From: a virus | Length of the DNA stretch: 64,000 nt | Reading direction: 5' to 3' (one strand) | IMG/VR virus record: IMGVR_UViG_3300037807_000878 | Coordinates: 1-64,000 of that record | Shown here: positions 32,135 to 42,500 of the stretch, one piece after another | Layout of the letters: each line of letters starts with the position of its first letter | Numbering within the stretch: the first letter of the stretch is position 1 | Notes under the pieces: model-generated | What the model was told of the DNA's origin: nothing | Seen by the model: the letters and a program-made list of their open reading frames with translations, nothing else | The model's database searches: none | Program-made: the position numbers and the translations under genes

Positions 32135-32135
32135 C
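31790..32135 (+). repeat. Array of perfect inverted repeats within the zinc-finger gene
   Basis: Stems read by eye: 31790-31807 (6 bp), 31821-31840 (8 bp, TCCC loop), 31862-31885 (10 bp with one bulge), 31893-31905 (4 bp), 31936-31950 (5 bp), 31953-31968 (6 bp), 32008-32028 (6 bp, one bulge), 32068-32087 (7 bp), 32093-32106 (14-bp palindrome) and 32117-32135 (6 bp, spanning the stop). Confidence 0.8.
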
Positions 32136-32181
32136 AGAGGCTCCTTGAGAGAGATTGCATTTTATGTGGCCTCTCTTTTTT
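32136..32181 (+). terminator. Terminator after the zinc-finger gene
   Basis: AGAGGC (32136-32141) pairs with GCCTCT (32169-32174), followed by a run of seven T. An inner AGAGAG can pair alternatively with the same CTCT segment. Confidence 0.65.
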
Positions 32182-32213
32182 GCTAAAAAATACAGTTTTA
32201 CTAGGTATAAATT
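32182..32213 (+). promoter_or_regulatory. A-tract/TATAAATT promoter
   Basis: GCTAAAAAATAC is followed by CTAGGTATAAATT (-10 at 32206-32213). It is immediately followed by a hairpin and by no ORF longer than 13 codons. Confidence 0.6.
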
Positions 32214-32216
32214 AAT

Positions 32217-32374
32217 ACTCAGAAATGAGTAGAAATTTCATTAACTTACAAATACTAGTTTGGTAAGGTAATGGCTGTTAATTTAAGGTATTCTCCTTCC
32301 TAGTTAAATAGGTAACCTTTTAACAAAGTTGATCGCTTTGATAAATTACACACATTATATTGAAATTTCTTTTT
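32217..32374 (+). ncRNA. Second candidate multibranched RNA (10-bp closing stem, three arms, U-run)
   Basis: A 5' hairpin ACTCA-GAAA-TGAGT (32217-32230). Closing stem AGAAATTTCA (32231-32240) with TGAAATTTCT (32361-32370), followed by TTTT. Arms: TTAAC/GTTAA (32241-32281), AAGGT...ACCTT with inner CCTA/TAGG (32285-32319), and CAAAG/CTTTG (32324-32340). The layout matches 29054-29199, but the sequence does not. It has its own promoter and its U-run ends just before the next promoter, so it is a stand-alone unit without a protein. Confidence 0.55.
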
Positions 32375-32430
32375 GCTAAAAAAGACAGCTTTACTAGGCA
32401 TAAAAGAATGTAAGCAAAATGTTTACGTAC
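32375..32430 (+). promoter_or_regulatory. A-tract/CATAAAAG promoter and 5' hairpin
   Basis: GCTAAAAAAGAC is followed by ACTAGGCATAAAAG (-10 at 32399-32406). A hairpin GTAAGC-AAAAT-GTTTAC starts at 32410, at the predicted transcript start; AATGTA/TACATT around it lengthens the stem. Confidence 0.55.
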
Positions 32431-32449
32431 ATTTAACAAAGGAGTTAAC

Positions 32450-32593
32450 ATGAAAGAGTCCGCCCCCCAACATATCAGTGCTCTTATCGAAAAGTATTTA
32501 CCAAAGATGTTAAACGAGGATATATCAAAAACTAAAAAGAAAGAAGGTCAACAACTTCTTTTATTCCCTAAAAAGTCATCTAAGGAGAAATAA
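32450..32593 (+). CDS. Small lysine-rich protein, 47 aa
   Basis: A strong AAAGGAG lies 7 nt before ATG 32450. The product starts MKESAPQHISALIEKYLP and ends in a basic region with QQLLLFPKK. No family is recognised. With its own promoter, hairpin leader and good Shine-Dalgarno it is very likely expressed. Its stop shares a base with a following ATG. Confidence 0.65.
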   Translation: MKESAPQHISALIEKYLPKMLNEDISKTKKKEGQQLLLFPKKSSKEK

Positions 32594-32673
32594 TGACTAA
32601 AACAAGAAACTACTTTTATAAATATATTAATCTTTTTACTTTTATAAATATATTAATCTTTTTACTTTTATAA
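32593..32673 (+). CDS. Possible 26-aa hydrophobic peptide over a tandem repeat
   Basis: TAATG junction with the preceding gene. The product, MTKTRNYFYKYINLFTFI then NILIFLLL, is a hydrophobic helix. It is encoded mostly by a 26-bp tandem repeat whose unit is not a multiple of three, so the frame may be accidental. Confidence 0.3.
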   Translation: MTKTRNYFYKYINLFTFINILIFLLL

Positions 32674-32676
32674 ATT
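32612..32676 (+). repeat. 26-bp AT-rich tandem repeat, 2.5 copies
   Basis: The unit begins ACTTTTATAAATATATTAAT and ends TCTTTTT-like. Exact copies start at 32612 and 32638, and a partial copy at 32664. Confidence 0.85.
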
Positions 32677-32703
32677 GGGTCCTTAATTGGACTCGGCTTT
32701 TTT
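32677..32703 (+). terminator. Rho-independent terminator
   Basis: GGGTCC-TTAATT-GGACTC (one G-U pair), then GGC and a T-run. Confidence 0.65.
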
Positions 32704-32756
32704 GCTAAATTTAGATCTCTTTTTTTGGTATAAATAAATATCCAGCAATTCGCTGG
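32703..32756 (+). promoter_or_regulatory. TATAAATA promoter and 5' hairpin before the lysozyme
   Basis: TTTTTTTGGTATAAATA (-10 box 32729-32736). The leader begins at 32742 with CCAGC-AATTC-GCTGG, a perfect 5-bp hairpin. The T-tract plus GGTATAAA matches the element before 5151. Confidence 0.65.
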
Positions 32757-32783
32757 TGTAAACGTTTACCAAGGAGGTAAAAA

Positions 32784-33293
32784 ATGGAAGTATTCTTCCC
32801 AAAATTCCGCTCACTGAAGCGGCAGAAGCTGAGGTTTGGCCTCATCTTATACGCACTGGGCATAGCCACAGGTTTTCTTGTGTCCATGCTAGTGGGGCCA
32901 ACACAGGCAACACAGGTGGCGTGGCCCACCCAGGCACCACAGGTGACACAGGTAACACATGAGGCCTTCTTGGAGGCCTTATGGGAGGTGGAGGCGAGTG
33001 GATCGCTAACACCCCCCGATGGGGATGACGGTAAGGCCATAGGACCTTACCAGATCCATCTTGCTTATTGGCAAGATGCGGTGGCCAAAGTTGGCTCGGG
33101 AGTCTACCAAGACTGCCGGGACAAGATGTATGCGGAGAAGATAATCTCCGCGTACATGGGGCGATACTGTCCCCAGGCCTGGGAGGAGGGTGATTGGGCG
33201 ACAATCGCCCGGACGCACAATGGCGGCCCAAGGGGGCCGTTGAAAACCAGTACTAAAAAGTACTGGAAGAAGGTGAAGGCTCAGTTATACTGA
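32784..33293 (+). CDS. Membrane-anchored lysozyme (i-type/destabilase-like), likely endolysin, 169 aa; hairpin-tiled mRNA
   Basis: AAGGAGG lies 7 nt before ATG 32784. Residues 18-37 (FGLILYALGIATGFLVSMLV) after a basic start form a signal-anchor. A Gln/Thr-rich linker with repeated TQATQV/APQVTQV follows. From about 58 comes a lysozyme domain with ALWEVEASG (E70 the likely catalytic acid), PPDGDDGKAIGPYQI, YWQDAV and IARTHNGGPRG, which I associate with small i-type-like muramidases of phages and bacteria. It should cleave peptidoglycan from the periplasmic side. No clear holin lies next to it. The gene is GC-rich against its surroundings and built of successive inverted repeats. Confidence 0.8.
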   Translation: MEVFFPKFRSLKRQKLRFGLILYALGIATGFLVSMLVGPTQATQVAWPTQAPQVTQVTHEAFLEALWEVEASGSLTPPDGDDGKAIGPYQIHLAYWQDAVAKVGSGVYQDCRDKMYAEKIISAYMGRYCPQAWEEGDWATIARTHNGGPRGPLKTSTKKYWKKVKAQLY

Positions 33294-33302
33294 GTCTTCA
33301 CC
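32786..33302 (+). repeat. Array of perfect inverted repeats across the lysozyme gene
   Basis: Stems read by eye: 32786-32799 (5 bp), 32830-32844 (5), 32867-32882 (6, one G-U), 32892-32929 (8, one bulge), 32962-32979 (6), 33014-33024 (4), 33030-33051 (7), 33057-33078 (8), 33084-33095 (4), 33101-33114 (5), 33132-33151 (7), 33157-33175 (5), 33196-33210 (6), 33224-33239 (6), 33247-33266 (7) and 33272-33302 (13, one G-U). Nearly all have loops of 3-9 nt and no base overlaps a neighbour. A 12-bp palindrome (33172-33183) gives an alternative to one stem. Confidence 0.85.
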
Positions 33303-33303
33303 T

Positions 33304-33325
33304 GGGGGTTGAACTCCCCCTTTTT
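33304..33325 (+). terminator. Rho-independent terminator after the lysozyme
   Basis: GGGGG-TTGAACT-CCCCC followed by TTTTT. Confidence 0.85.
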
Positions 33326-33331
33326 GTAAAA

Positions 33332-33529
33332 ATGATACTAGAAAAAATAAAAAACTTATTTAACCCCACACGCAAGTTTGATTCAGAGCTACTAGTAATG
33401 AATAAACGGCTTGAAAAAATTGCATCTCAGGTCGAAAACCAACGCGTGACGCTACAAATACTCGAAGACCGTGTTAGAGATAACGGCACTGAGATCGTAG
33501 CATTGAAAGCTTACGAAGATATTAAATAA
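33332..33529 (+). CDS. Small coiled-coil protein, 65 aa
   Basis: Residues 18-58 have a strong heptad pattern (ELLVMNKRLEKIASQVENQ). There is no membrane segment and no Shine-Dalgarno, and it begins 6 nt after the lysozyme terminator. A position next to the endolysin hints at lysis, but nothing in the sequence proves it. Confidence 0.5.
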   Translation: MILEKIKNLFNPTRKFDSELLVMNKRLEKIASQVENQRVTLQILEDRVRDNGTEIVALKAYEDIK

Positions 33530-33538
33530 GGATGCGGG

Positions 33539-36500
33539 TTATTTGTACCCCTCCTCTTCTTCGTAGGGCAGTGACCCCATAGATCCGTTTGCTTCACATT
33601 CGAAAGAATAAGGAGATCCTCCTACAGCATAGCAATCCGCCTCGGTGATGGTATCGTCACAGTATACATAAGGAGTCCCCTTACCTATACAGCAATTGCA
33701 GTAGTTATCGTCGCCGTCTTGTGCCCATGCAGGTGGCTCTGGTGCAGCGGGCTCATTGTGAAAATAAAGATCTATAGTTACAGGGTCGGCCTCGTTTGAG
33801 AAAATAATAACTGTTGGATACCAACCCTGTCTAAAGTTTGTGGCATCATTTAATGGTGCGGTTATCTCCATAACCATATCTAAACTAGTACCTGCAGGAA
33901 CTATATATGTACCGTCTACAGCTATCGGCGTAGCAGTGTTTATAGCTGTAACAGTAAACCTCTCGGTGGGTGTATTAGGCAGTTCTGTAATAATGCAGGG
34001 ATAGAATGAAGTAGCAGCAGTGCTTCCATATACTTCTACATTATATCTATTGTCTACTATTCTTAGTGGGTAAGCTGCCCCAGTATTTTTCATTTTAATC
34101 GGTATATAATATGTTCCGCCATCACATACAGGGTCTTTAACCGTGCCAGCTGCATCTACTAAGCGCCCTGTAATGCGGTATTCGGAAGGACCCCCAATCT
34201 CGCGTCTTTTAATAACCACTGTACCAGTGTAATGGTGTAGATGAGTCGAAGGATTATTTATATCAAAATTATGGACCAGTGCATCAAAAATATCATGTAA
34301 GCGGAAAGCTTCTTTTGCCATATCCCCCGGACCCGTATTGTTGCCGGTGCGCAGTCTATAAATACCGGGCCTATGAAAATTAATATGCCTTAAATCCGTA
34401 TTAAGTAAAGCAGCATTGGTGTCTTCTAGATAAAACCACTGGATACCAGTAGCTGTAGCATCTATCTTTGGCCTTATCATTGAATAAGATACAGGTAAGT
34501 CATAACTAGGCTCTCCGCTGTACCATGGTTCAGTATGTAAAGCTGTTTTAGTGTAATAAGTGTCTGATATCTCAGTACTGGATAAAAACCAAACAGCCTC
34601 ATTATTTACGTTATTATGTATATCTATTGCTGTAAACTTGATAGTGTTTGCTATAGCCCATTCTATGGGATTATTTTTTAATAGAATAATTCTATAATTA
34701 GGGTCTATAGGATCTTGGCTATACGTCCAACCAGGCTCTACATTAAAAATATTAAAGGCATCAGGGTCTGGTGTGTTTTCCGCATAGTAAGAGCCTTCGT
34801 TCTTTAAAACTAGCTTAGGGAAATCTGTAATAATACGCCCCCCTGCTACATATGTGTGCTGTGCGGAATTTAGTAAGTTACTATTATCTTGAGTGTATAA
34901 AGACGCATGAACACGGCTTCGTGCGTCACCAATAGGTATATGTTTAGGGATATAATCAGTCGTAAATACAAGAGAAGCCCCAACTACCACTTCTACATGC
35001 CCATTTGGTAGGTAATCAGCCGCCGAAGGTGAGACAGCTACATTGTGAGATTCAGGGTCATATGAGTCTAAGTGTGCCCATATGGTTTTTTGTCCTGTAT
35101 TGATTAAGGTTCCTGTCTGTATATTTGGAAAAGTATAGCCTAATCTAGCCGCCCCTGCGTTCCCTATTGAAGGTACGTTAGTTATAGTAAAAGAATAACC
35201 AGCTGGCTTGACAAGGGTAGTGAAAGTAGTAATATGTTTACCCTCAGCGTTAAAGCCATGATCTACCTCTGCCGTATAGTTCACCGAAGCTTCTGTGTCA
35301 TTGGCGGGGGCGAGCCCTTCAAAGTCTATAACTTGTGTGGCGTCAGGTATTAGCGTACCTGAAATGGGGGAAGAAGCAGCTACACCAAAATCTAGGCTAT
35401 TTTGGCCTATTGTTATGTTATATGCAATATCTACATTGCCTATGTTTCTTAATGTATTAGTGGTAGTGATAACTGACTCAGGTTCCTCTCTAGTACCTCC
35501 AAAAGAAGGGTACTTCTCCCAAATAAGACTCTCGACCAAGGGCTCAATAGTAGCTTGTATGGTAACAACACCTCGCTTATAACCCTCTTCTCCCGTAGTG
35601 CAGGTAATATTAACCCCCTCCAGCAGAGTCGTATTTTCTGCTGGAACAGTCAATCGAATTGTTACGTCATGCGCAGAAGCGCCGTTTTCTAAGTCAGTAA
35701 AAGCCCCTCCACTAAGAATTGTAAGGTTTTGTGCGCTACTATCCAGGGTAACAGTACCCGACAAAGCCCCTCCGCCTGTATTTATAATAGAAAACGTTTT
35801 ATCAACAGTACCTGCATTAGAGGCAATAGTGCCTAGATTAAATGTATCCTGAATAACACGTTTTGCTGTATCTTTTTTATGAGCTGCGCTCTTTGTAGGA
35901 GGATCAGTTTCCGCAACAGTGAAAGTATTTAAATCCGGACTGTGGATACTTAATACCGGACCCCAAACAGGATTAATTAAAAAAGGTACGTTGTCCGGGG
36001 ATATAAAAGGACCATCGGCTGTTAGGTGGCCTGTTCCTACATTTATTATCTCAAACAAGCTAGTGGGTAAGGTATCCACGCTGTAATTGTTAATAGGCAC
36101 AAAAGTAAATGTACGTGTATCAGATATATTTTCATCTGCTAAAGATATAGCAGCACTACCATTTAATGTTAATTCGTTTTGTGTATCTACAATTGATATA
36201 TCACCATACACATCTATGTTGCCCGCGTCACCTATACTATCATTATCAAATGTTATATCATCAGTAGCGTAGCTAAATGTGTTATCGCCTACTATGTTTT
36301 GCCTAAAATATTCATTCCCTAAACCTATAAAGGTATATCTGTCTATCGCTGAAGGACTTATATTAAGTATAGCTCTAGGATCAGTTGTAACTTCTCCGCC
36401 CCATGCTACAGTAAAATCAGCTAGATTTGTATCAGAGAGAATAGAGACATTGTAGATTTGCTGATCTCCAATAGTAGATAGATTGGGGTCATCTGCAGGT

Positions 36501-39500
36501 GTAAATTTACCTACACAGTAGATAGTTTCCCCCGGAAGCAATGTATAAGTATCTGTTAATATAACCTGATTAACATCATGCCAATCTGCTGCCCATGCAG
36601 GCCTGCCAGGAGGTTCAGCTTCTAAAGTAACCGTAGCGTCAAATAAACCTTCGTTTGTAATCTCGAATGATTCCCATATTTCTCTAGTCTCGTTTAAATC
36701 TGCATAATATGCACTGGAATTTGTTCTAAGACTTAGTTGAGGTGTAATATCTTGTACACTTGTTTGAATAAGCTGCGTGCCTAGATCTCCTAAGTCTCCA
36801 TTTGTGGTTGTGGCGGCTAAGCGCAAGCTAAAAGTACTATTAGCTGTGATTTCCCCAAAGACTGCTTTTAGAGTTAGAGATAGTGTCTCACCTATTGCTA
36901 AAGCCTGGGACACTGTATGATCCCAAGGCGTCGCGCCTTGATAAAGCATTAGTTCTGATTCGCCATAGTGCCCAAAAGGGTTCTCGAAGTTTCTTATATC
37001 AAAAGTAAAAGAAACAACGCCATCCGAAGTATTTGAGTTTTGTATATTAAAAGGGAAATCCGTTGTCGTATTCTCTTCTACATCTACAATTAAATCATTC
37101 CCTCCATTGATAATAAGTACATAATTGGATGCAGAGACATTAGCGGATAAATATATATGAGACACAGGGGTGTCTCCTTCAGCATTTATAGTTAATACTT
37201 CAGAATAAGGACCTTCTTTAGTGAAAGGATCAAATTCTATCGTGTAGGTAGCCGAGGAATTCAATCCACCTGACTCATCCAAGGTTGTTTCTCCCCCATA
37301 AGCTACTAGAGTAAAAGCACTTAAGGCGCTATCATCTATTGTAAAAGATCCTTGAGCCGTCCCTGTGTTATCAACAGTGAAAACAGTACTCTCAATATCA
37401 CCCCCTTCAATTAAAGAACCCAGGGAGATGTTATCTACTGAAGGTGTGATATCAGCTGAATTTAATGTTATATTCAAATTAATGGGGATTTCATTATATG
37501 TAAGCACCTCCGAATTTATCTTGACGCCATCACTATCAACTAGAGTAATTGTGTTCACGTAAGACGATAGACCTGTTTGTGGGGTAAAAGTTAAAGGAGT
37601 AGCTGAAAGATCTCCCACGTTATTAAATGTAAAAGAGACACCCGGTTGACCCGCCTCCGTATCAGGGAGGTTTAGATTAAACAGGCTGTCTAGGGCGATA
37701 AAGCCTGAAATACCTTGCTCGGGAAGGGCAACACCTTCATCGATTAACTCATATTGTATGGCAAGCGTATAGGTTTTTCCTACCGTAAAAGCTCCACTAC
37801 TTATTTCAGTACCTTGCTCATCTGTCCAGTAGACACTTATTGTTTCGTTTGCGTCCACACCGCCCCCTTCGTTTATATGATCTGGCGTATTGCCTACCTT
37901 AGGCGGCTGTTCTTCTTCTTCTTCTTCTACCTCGCCACAGCAAGGACCTGGAGCTACAGGACTAACACAGTTATGCGCAGGGAAACAATCTTCGTTAGCA
38001 ATGAAAACGCCTGTCCTGCACTCACAATACTCCTGGTACCACTCATTACAAGGATGTGGATCGGAGCAATGGCCATAGGGTTGATTACAATGTTTGCCAG
38101 AATGATTAAAGTTAACTCTATCATCCCCACAACATTTTGCCGTTGTAACGTCACATGATGTATTATTAGCTGCAATGCTTCCGTTCCCTAAAAAGGAGCC
38201 GTTTTGAGCTGCACACCAATTTTTAGGTCCGTTGAAGTATATGAAGGGAGGAGTGTCTACACAGGTATAACCATTTTCGTCGCACCCAGTGATTCCAATA
38301 TGGTCTCCGCCTATGGGAGGACTACAAGGAGCGCAGACGGCACCTCCTATCGGTATACAGCAAGCGCCTGTATAAATGGTCGGCTCAGTTTCATACCCTA
38401 TTTCACCTGATAATTCAAAAAGAATACCTTTGTGTCTAGGTCGCACACGTGTTAAAACTGTTAGCCCCTCTGATATAGAGACCGTGGTTCCTTCTGCATC
38501 ACTGCCTAATTTTGTTCGTATTTGGAGAGGCATTACATCGTCATCTTTTTGTGGGTACTCAAAGTGTTGCTCAAACCCAGTGATAAAATCGGAGGTTTTT
38601 CTATGTAAAGAGGCGTACCATTCTCCATTTCCAGAGGTACCATAATGATTAAAAAGACTAAGCCCTGATCGATCTGATTCCCACGTTGTCATAGGCTCAA
38701 TACCTATGTTCCGTTGTTCAGGTATATCATATATGAAATTCCCCCAGCCAGAAGCGTGTATATCTTGTGACGCTTTATTAAAAGAGGGGAAGAATTTAAA
38801 AACTCGCCCAGCCGCTGCCTTAATCCTATCAAAACCTAAAGTCCACCCAGATTTAGAACCATCTTCTAAACCTTTTCCACCTAAAGATGCATAGACTGTA
38901 TCCTTGTCTTCTATCAGCTCATCTGTATTAATTTTCTTATATGTCTGTCCTTGTGTACGTGCTTCATTAGGATTGAATTTATTTCTTTCTGCGCCTTCTT
39001 TTGTTATCTCTAAATTAGGAGCTACATGCAGCGCACTCTCTTGTCTTTCTTTTAAAACCCAGTCGCTTCCTGAATGCATGTAATTATACATATTGTGATC
39101 AAAGGTAGGCTCCACATGTAACGTAACAGCCATATCTGGTTTTTTCTCTTTTATAAGAGCTTCTTCGATAGGTCGTTGCGCTATAAGAAATTGGAAAAGA
39201 TGATACTGCCCTCTGACTTGTTCTATAATATGAAAAAGATCATCGTACATTTCATTCCTAGAGCCCCAACCGAGTTTTTCATATAGCTCACCTACTTTAT
39301 CTATGCTATTAGCATCTAACTCGCCGATCGTAGTATTATAAAGACCTATGCGTTGTTTCCTTAAAACCTTGGCTAGTGATTCAATCTTTTCTGGTTTTGT
39401 TTTGCGATCATAAACGTCAAAGGCGTTAGAGGCAGGTGCTAATGAAAATAAGTTTAGATTCATTAATTCTTTAGCGTTAGTTACTGTAACTTGAGAGGTT

Positions 39501-42500
39501 AAACCTGTTCTAACAATAATAGGTCTCTCTGTGGAAGGAGCGAAAACTGCCGGTATTTCAATAGTACGTTCATTACCAAATTGATCTTCTATAATTAAAG
39601 ACAATAATGTATTAGTATTATTAATAAATTTAACTCGTCCTCTGTAAGGAATTAAAGGGAACCCTGCAATAGCATCACATATTAACTTAAAGACATTTAA
39701 GGTATGTCCATTCCATAGACCATATAAGCCTGCCATGACAGCTTCTTTATACTGCATAGACTCTGGCTTCTTGAAATCTAAGAAAACACCGAAATTTTGA
39801 TAGATAATGGACTCGTCATATGAAATCCATGGAGCGAATAGAACTGATGTGCTAGACGTAGAGATAACATTATCTTTAAAGTATAACTTACCATCTTTTA
39901 TTTCATAGTCTTCGTTCTCTTTAAATATATCGCCCTCTTCGTTTACCTTTTTCTGCAATAAAGGGATAGACTTTACAGAATCTGCTATCATAAATTGAGC
40001 CGAAGTGTCTACGCCATTAAAGAAATCATAAGATGAGGTAGATAGATAAGAGGCATCTGTAATTGGAAGAGTCTCATTACTTGCGATGATCTCTGGCGGA
40101 GCCAACTGGATACTTTTTGCTAAATCATATTGATATAGGTTAGATAGCATATTTGAAGCAACATCCGCTAAGCCTCCCCACATCTCTGAAATAGCTGGCA
40201 AGTCTTCAAAGTGCGTTGTCCAAAAATCTGGAAGCATAGCCCACATGTGATCCCAATCTCCTTCAACACGTTGTTGTAAAGCTTCCTTGCTTTCTCTTTT
40301 TAGTATTCTTATCTCTCCCTCTTTCAACGTTACTTCAAAGGAAGAATCTTTTGTCAGTAAACCTAAAGAACCCTCAACGGCGTCGAAACTAAATACTGTT
40401 ATTACTGTATCTGTATTATCAATAGCGTACTCAGCGTTTGTTTTTACATCCTTGGGCGACCACACTAAATCAAGAGTATTGCCTTGTATATTTGCAATAG
40501 AGCGTTTTACTAAACTTGTAGAAGGGTCATTATCAAAAGCAGTCGTATCTAAAGGGATGCCTCCAAAAATAAATGTTTTGTTAGCTTCGAATTGTAAAGG
40601 CAATGAGATATGAGAGGGGTATACACGAGCTCCTCCGGCCACTAGATTATATTCTATAAAATTTAGGTATTCATAACTCTTCTCTATCAAGACATCATCG
40701 ATTTTTTCGGTATTATACGCAAAAAGTTTTCTATTAGTATCATATATTATATAGCCTTTTTTAAGAGGATCACCTATATGTATAGGAATGTATTCTTGGT
40801 TTGTAAAAGAAGAAACAGGATTTACGTAAAAACCTTCTGTAGCTGTACTTCCTTCATTTGTATAGTAGGCATTCCAATGCTCTCTAAAGAACCATACGTC
40901 CCTAGCGAAGTAATCCTCTTTTTCTATGCAACCTACTTCTAAAGCAGAAATAATGGTAGGTGTATTAGTCCATTTGTTTGCATAGCCTATGCTTGAAAGA
41001 GCTGAAATAGGATAAGGCAGTTCGCTTACATTATATGAAGAATCATAACCACAATACAATCCTATAGCACTAATGTCATCTAATAAACCTTCTTCCCAAT
41101 TATGCTTTAGATGATGCTGGGTTTCGTACGGAATGCCAGACGGGCTTGCGACCGATATAACTTCTTTATCGGGTACATCCCAAAATTTTAAATTGTACGC
41201 TGTATTACTGTTTTCTAAACTTTTAAAATTGATAGATTGGTAATCCCCTAATTCAAAATCAGTGACAAGAGGAGAAGACTCATTACTATCAGGATAAAAT
41301 ACGTTATATTCTGCTAAACCACTACCAGTATCCATTCCATACTGACTGGCATGCGTTACAGGATGTTTTCTATGTTTTAGCCATGTGAAAGGTTTTAATG
41401 TAGGACCATTATCTTTTACTTGACAAAACCGTCCACTAAAAACTTCTGGTGATTTGCCAGAAAGCATTAAAGGTGTTCCTACATAAGACGCATGATTTTT
41501 TACCTCATCTGCTGTTTTTTGTATGAAATTAATTAGACAGGCAGATTCTCTATCTGAAAATAGCGGCCTGTTTATAGCAAAAGGATATTCAAATATATCA
41601 ATAGCTTCTACAGTCAAGTTATGCTCTGTTATAGCATTCCCTAGGGTTTCTAAAATATCAGTTATATAATAAGAAGCCCCATTTATATCCAAATTATTTA
41701 ATCCTGTTATCGCTACATCTTCATAGGTAGATGAGAAAAAGGCTTCGTAATTATTAATACGATAAGAACCTGGATTGGGTAAGGTAACTGCATTTCTATA
41801 GGATTCAAAAGGGGGAACGATTTCTTCATTGATTGTTAACTGACCCCTATACCCATTAGAGCTCTTGATCATGTCAATAGGCAAAGCGTAATCATCTTCA
41901 CTAGTATTTCTAGGACAGAAATAATTACGTATGTCTGGCTCACTCCCACATAAATATAAACCTATTTTATTAAAAGCAATCTTACGATTTTCATCTGCTG
42001 GCTTTATCTTTAAAGTATAGTTGCCAGTAAGTGAATCTCCAGATGTTTCAAACCATACACCCCTCTGCTGTCTCATAGAGGTATTAACTGCAATTAAAAC
42101 AGAAGGGATAATGCCATCATCTTCAAGGCTCCAATATTTTCCTGTCCAGTAATAACTTAATCCAGATTCGCCTATAGTCGAAATAATACATTCAAGCTCT
42201 GTGTCTTGGTCTGCACGTACGTTAAATAAAAATTGTGCCGGTACTTCTGAAGGTAATTTAAGAGAATTCAAAAATAAAGGAGATATAAAAGGTGCTTCCC
42301 CTGCAATATAATCATATGTAGCATCTGTATTATCTATAACAGCAACATTATTTGTGCTTGGGTTATTTTGACCCCAGTGTGTTTGTGTATCACTTGAGAT
42401 TGTAATGGCAGAACCTGTCCAATATGTATAAGAGAGGCTATCAAAATCTCTATCCGTTACTATTACATCTAAACCATTTGTCCATTCAAACAGCTCTCTA

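Noticed and set aside
32842-33231. Minus-strand ORF of 129 codons opposite the lysozyme
   Set aside because: It mirrors a GC-rich gene full of inverted repeats, which naturally opens the opposite strand. It has no start signal and no recognised motif.
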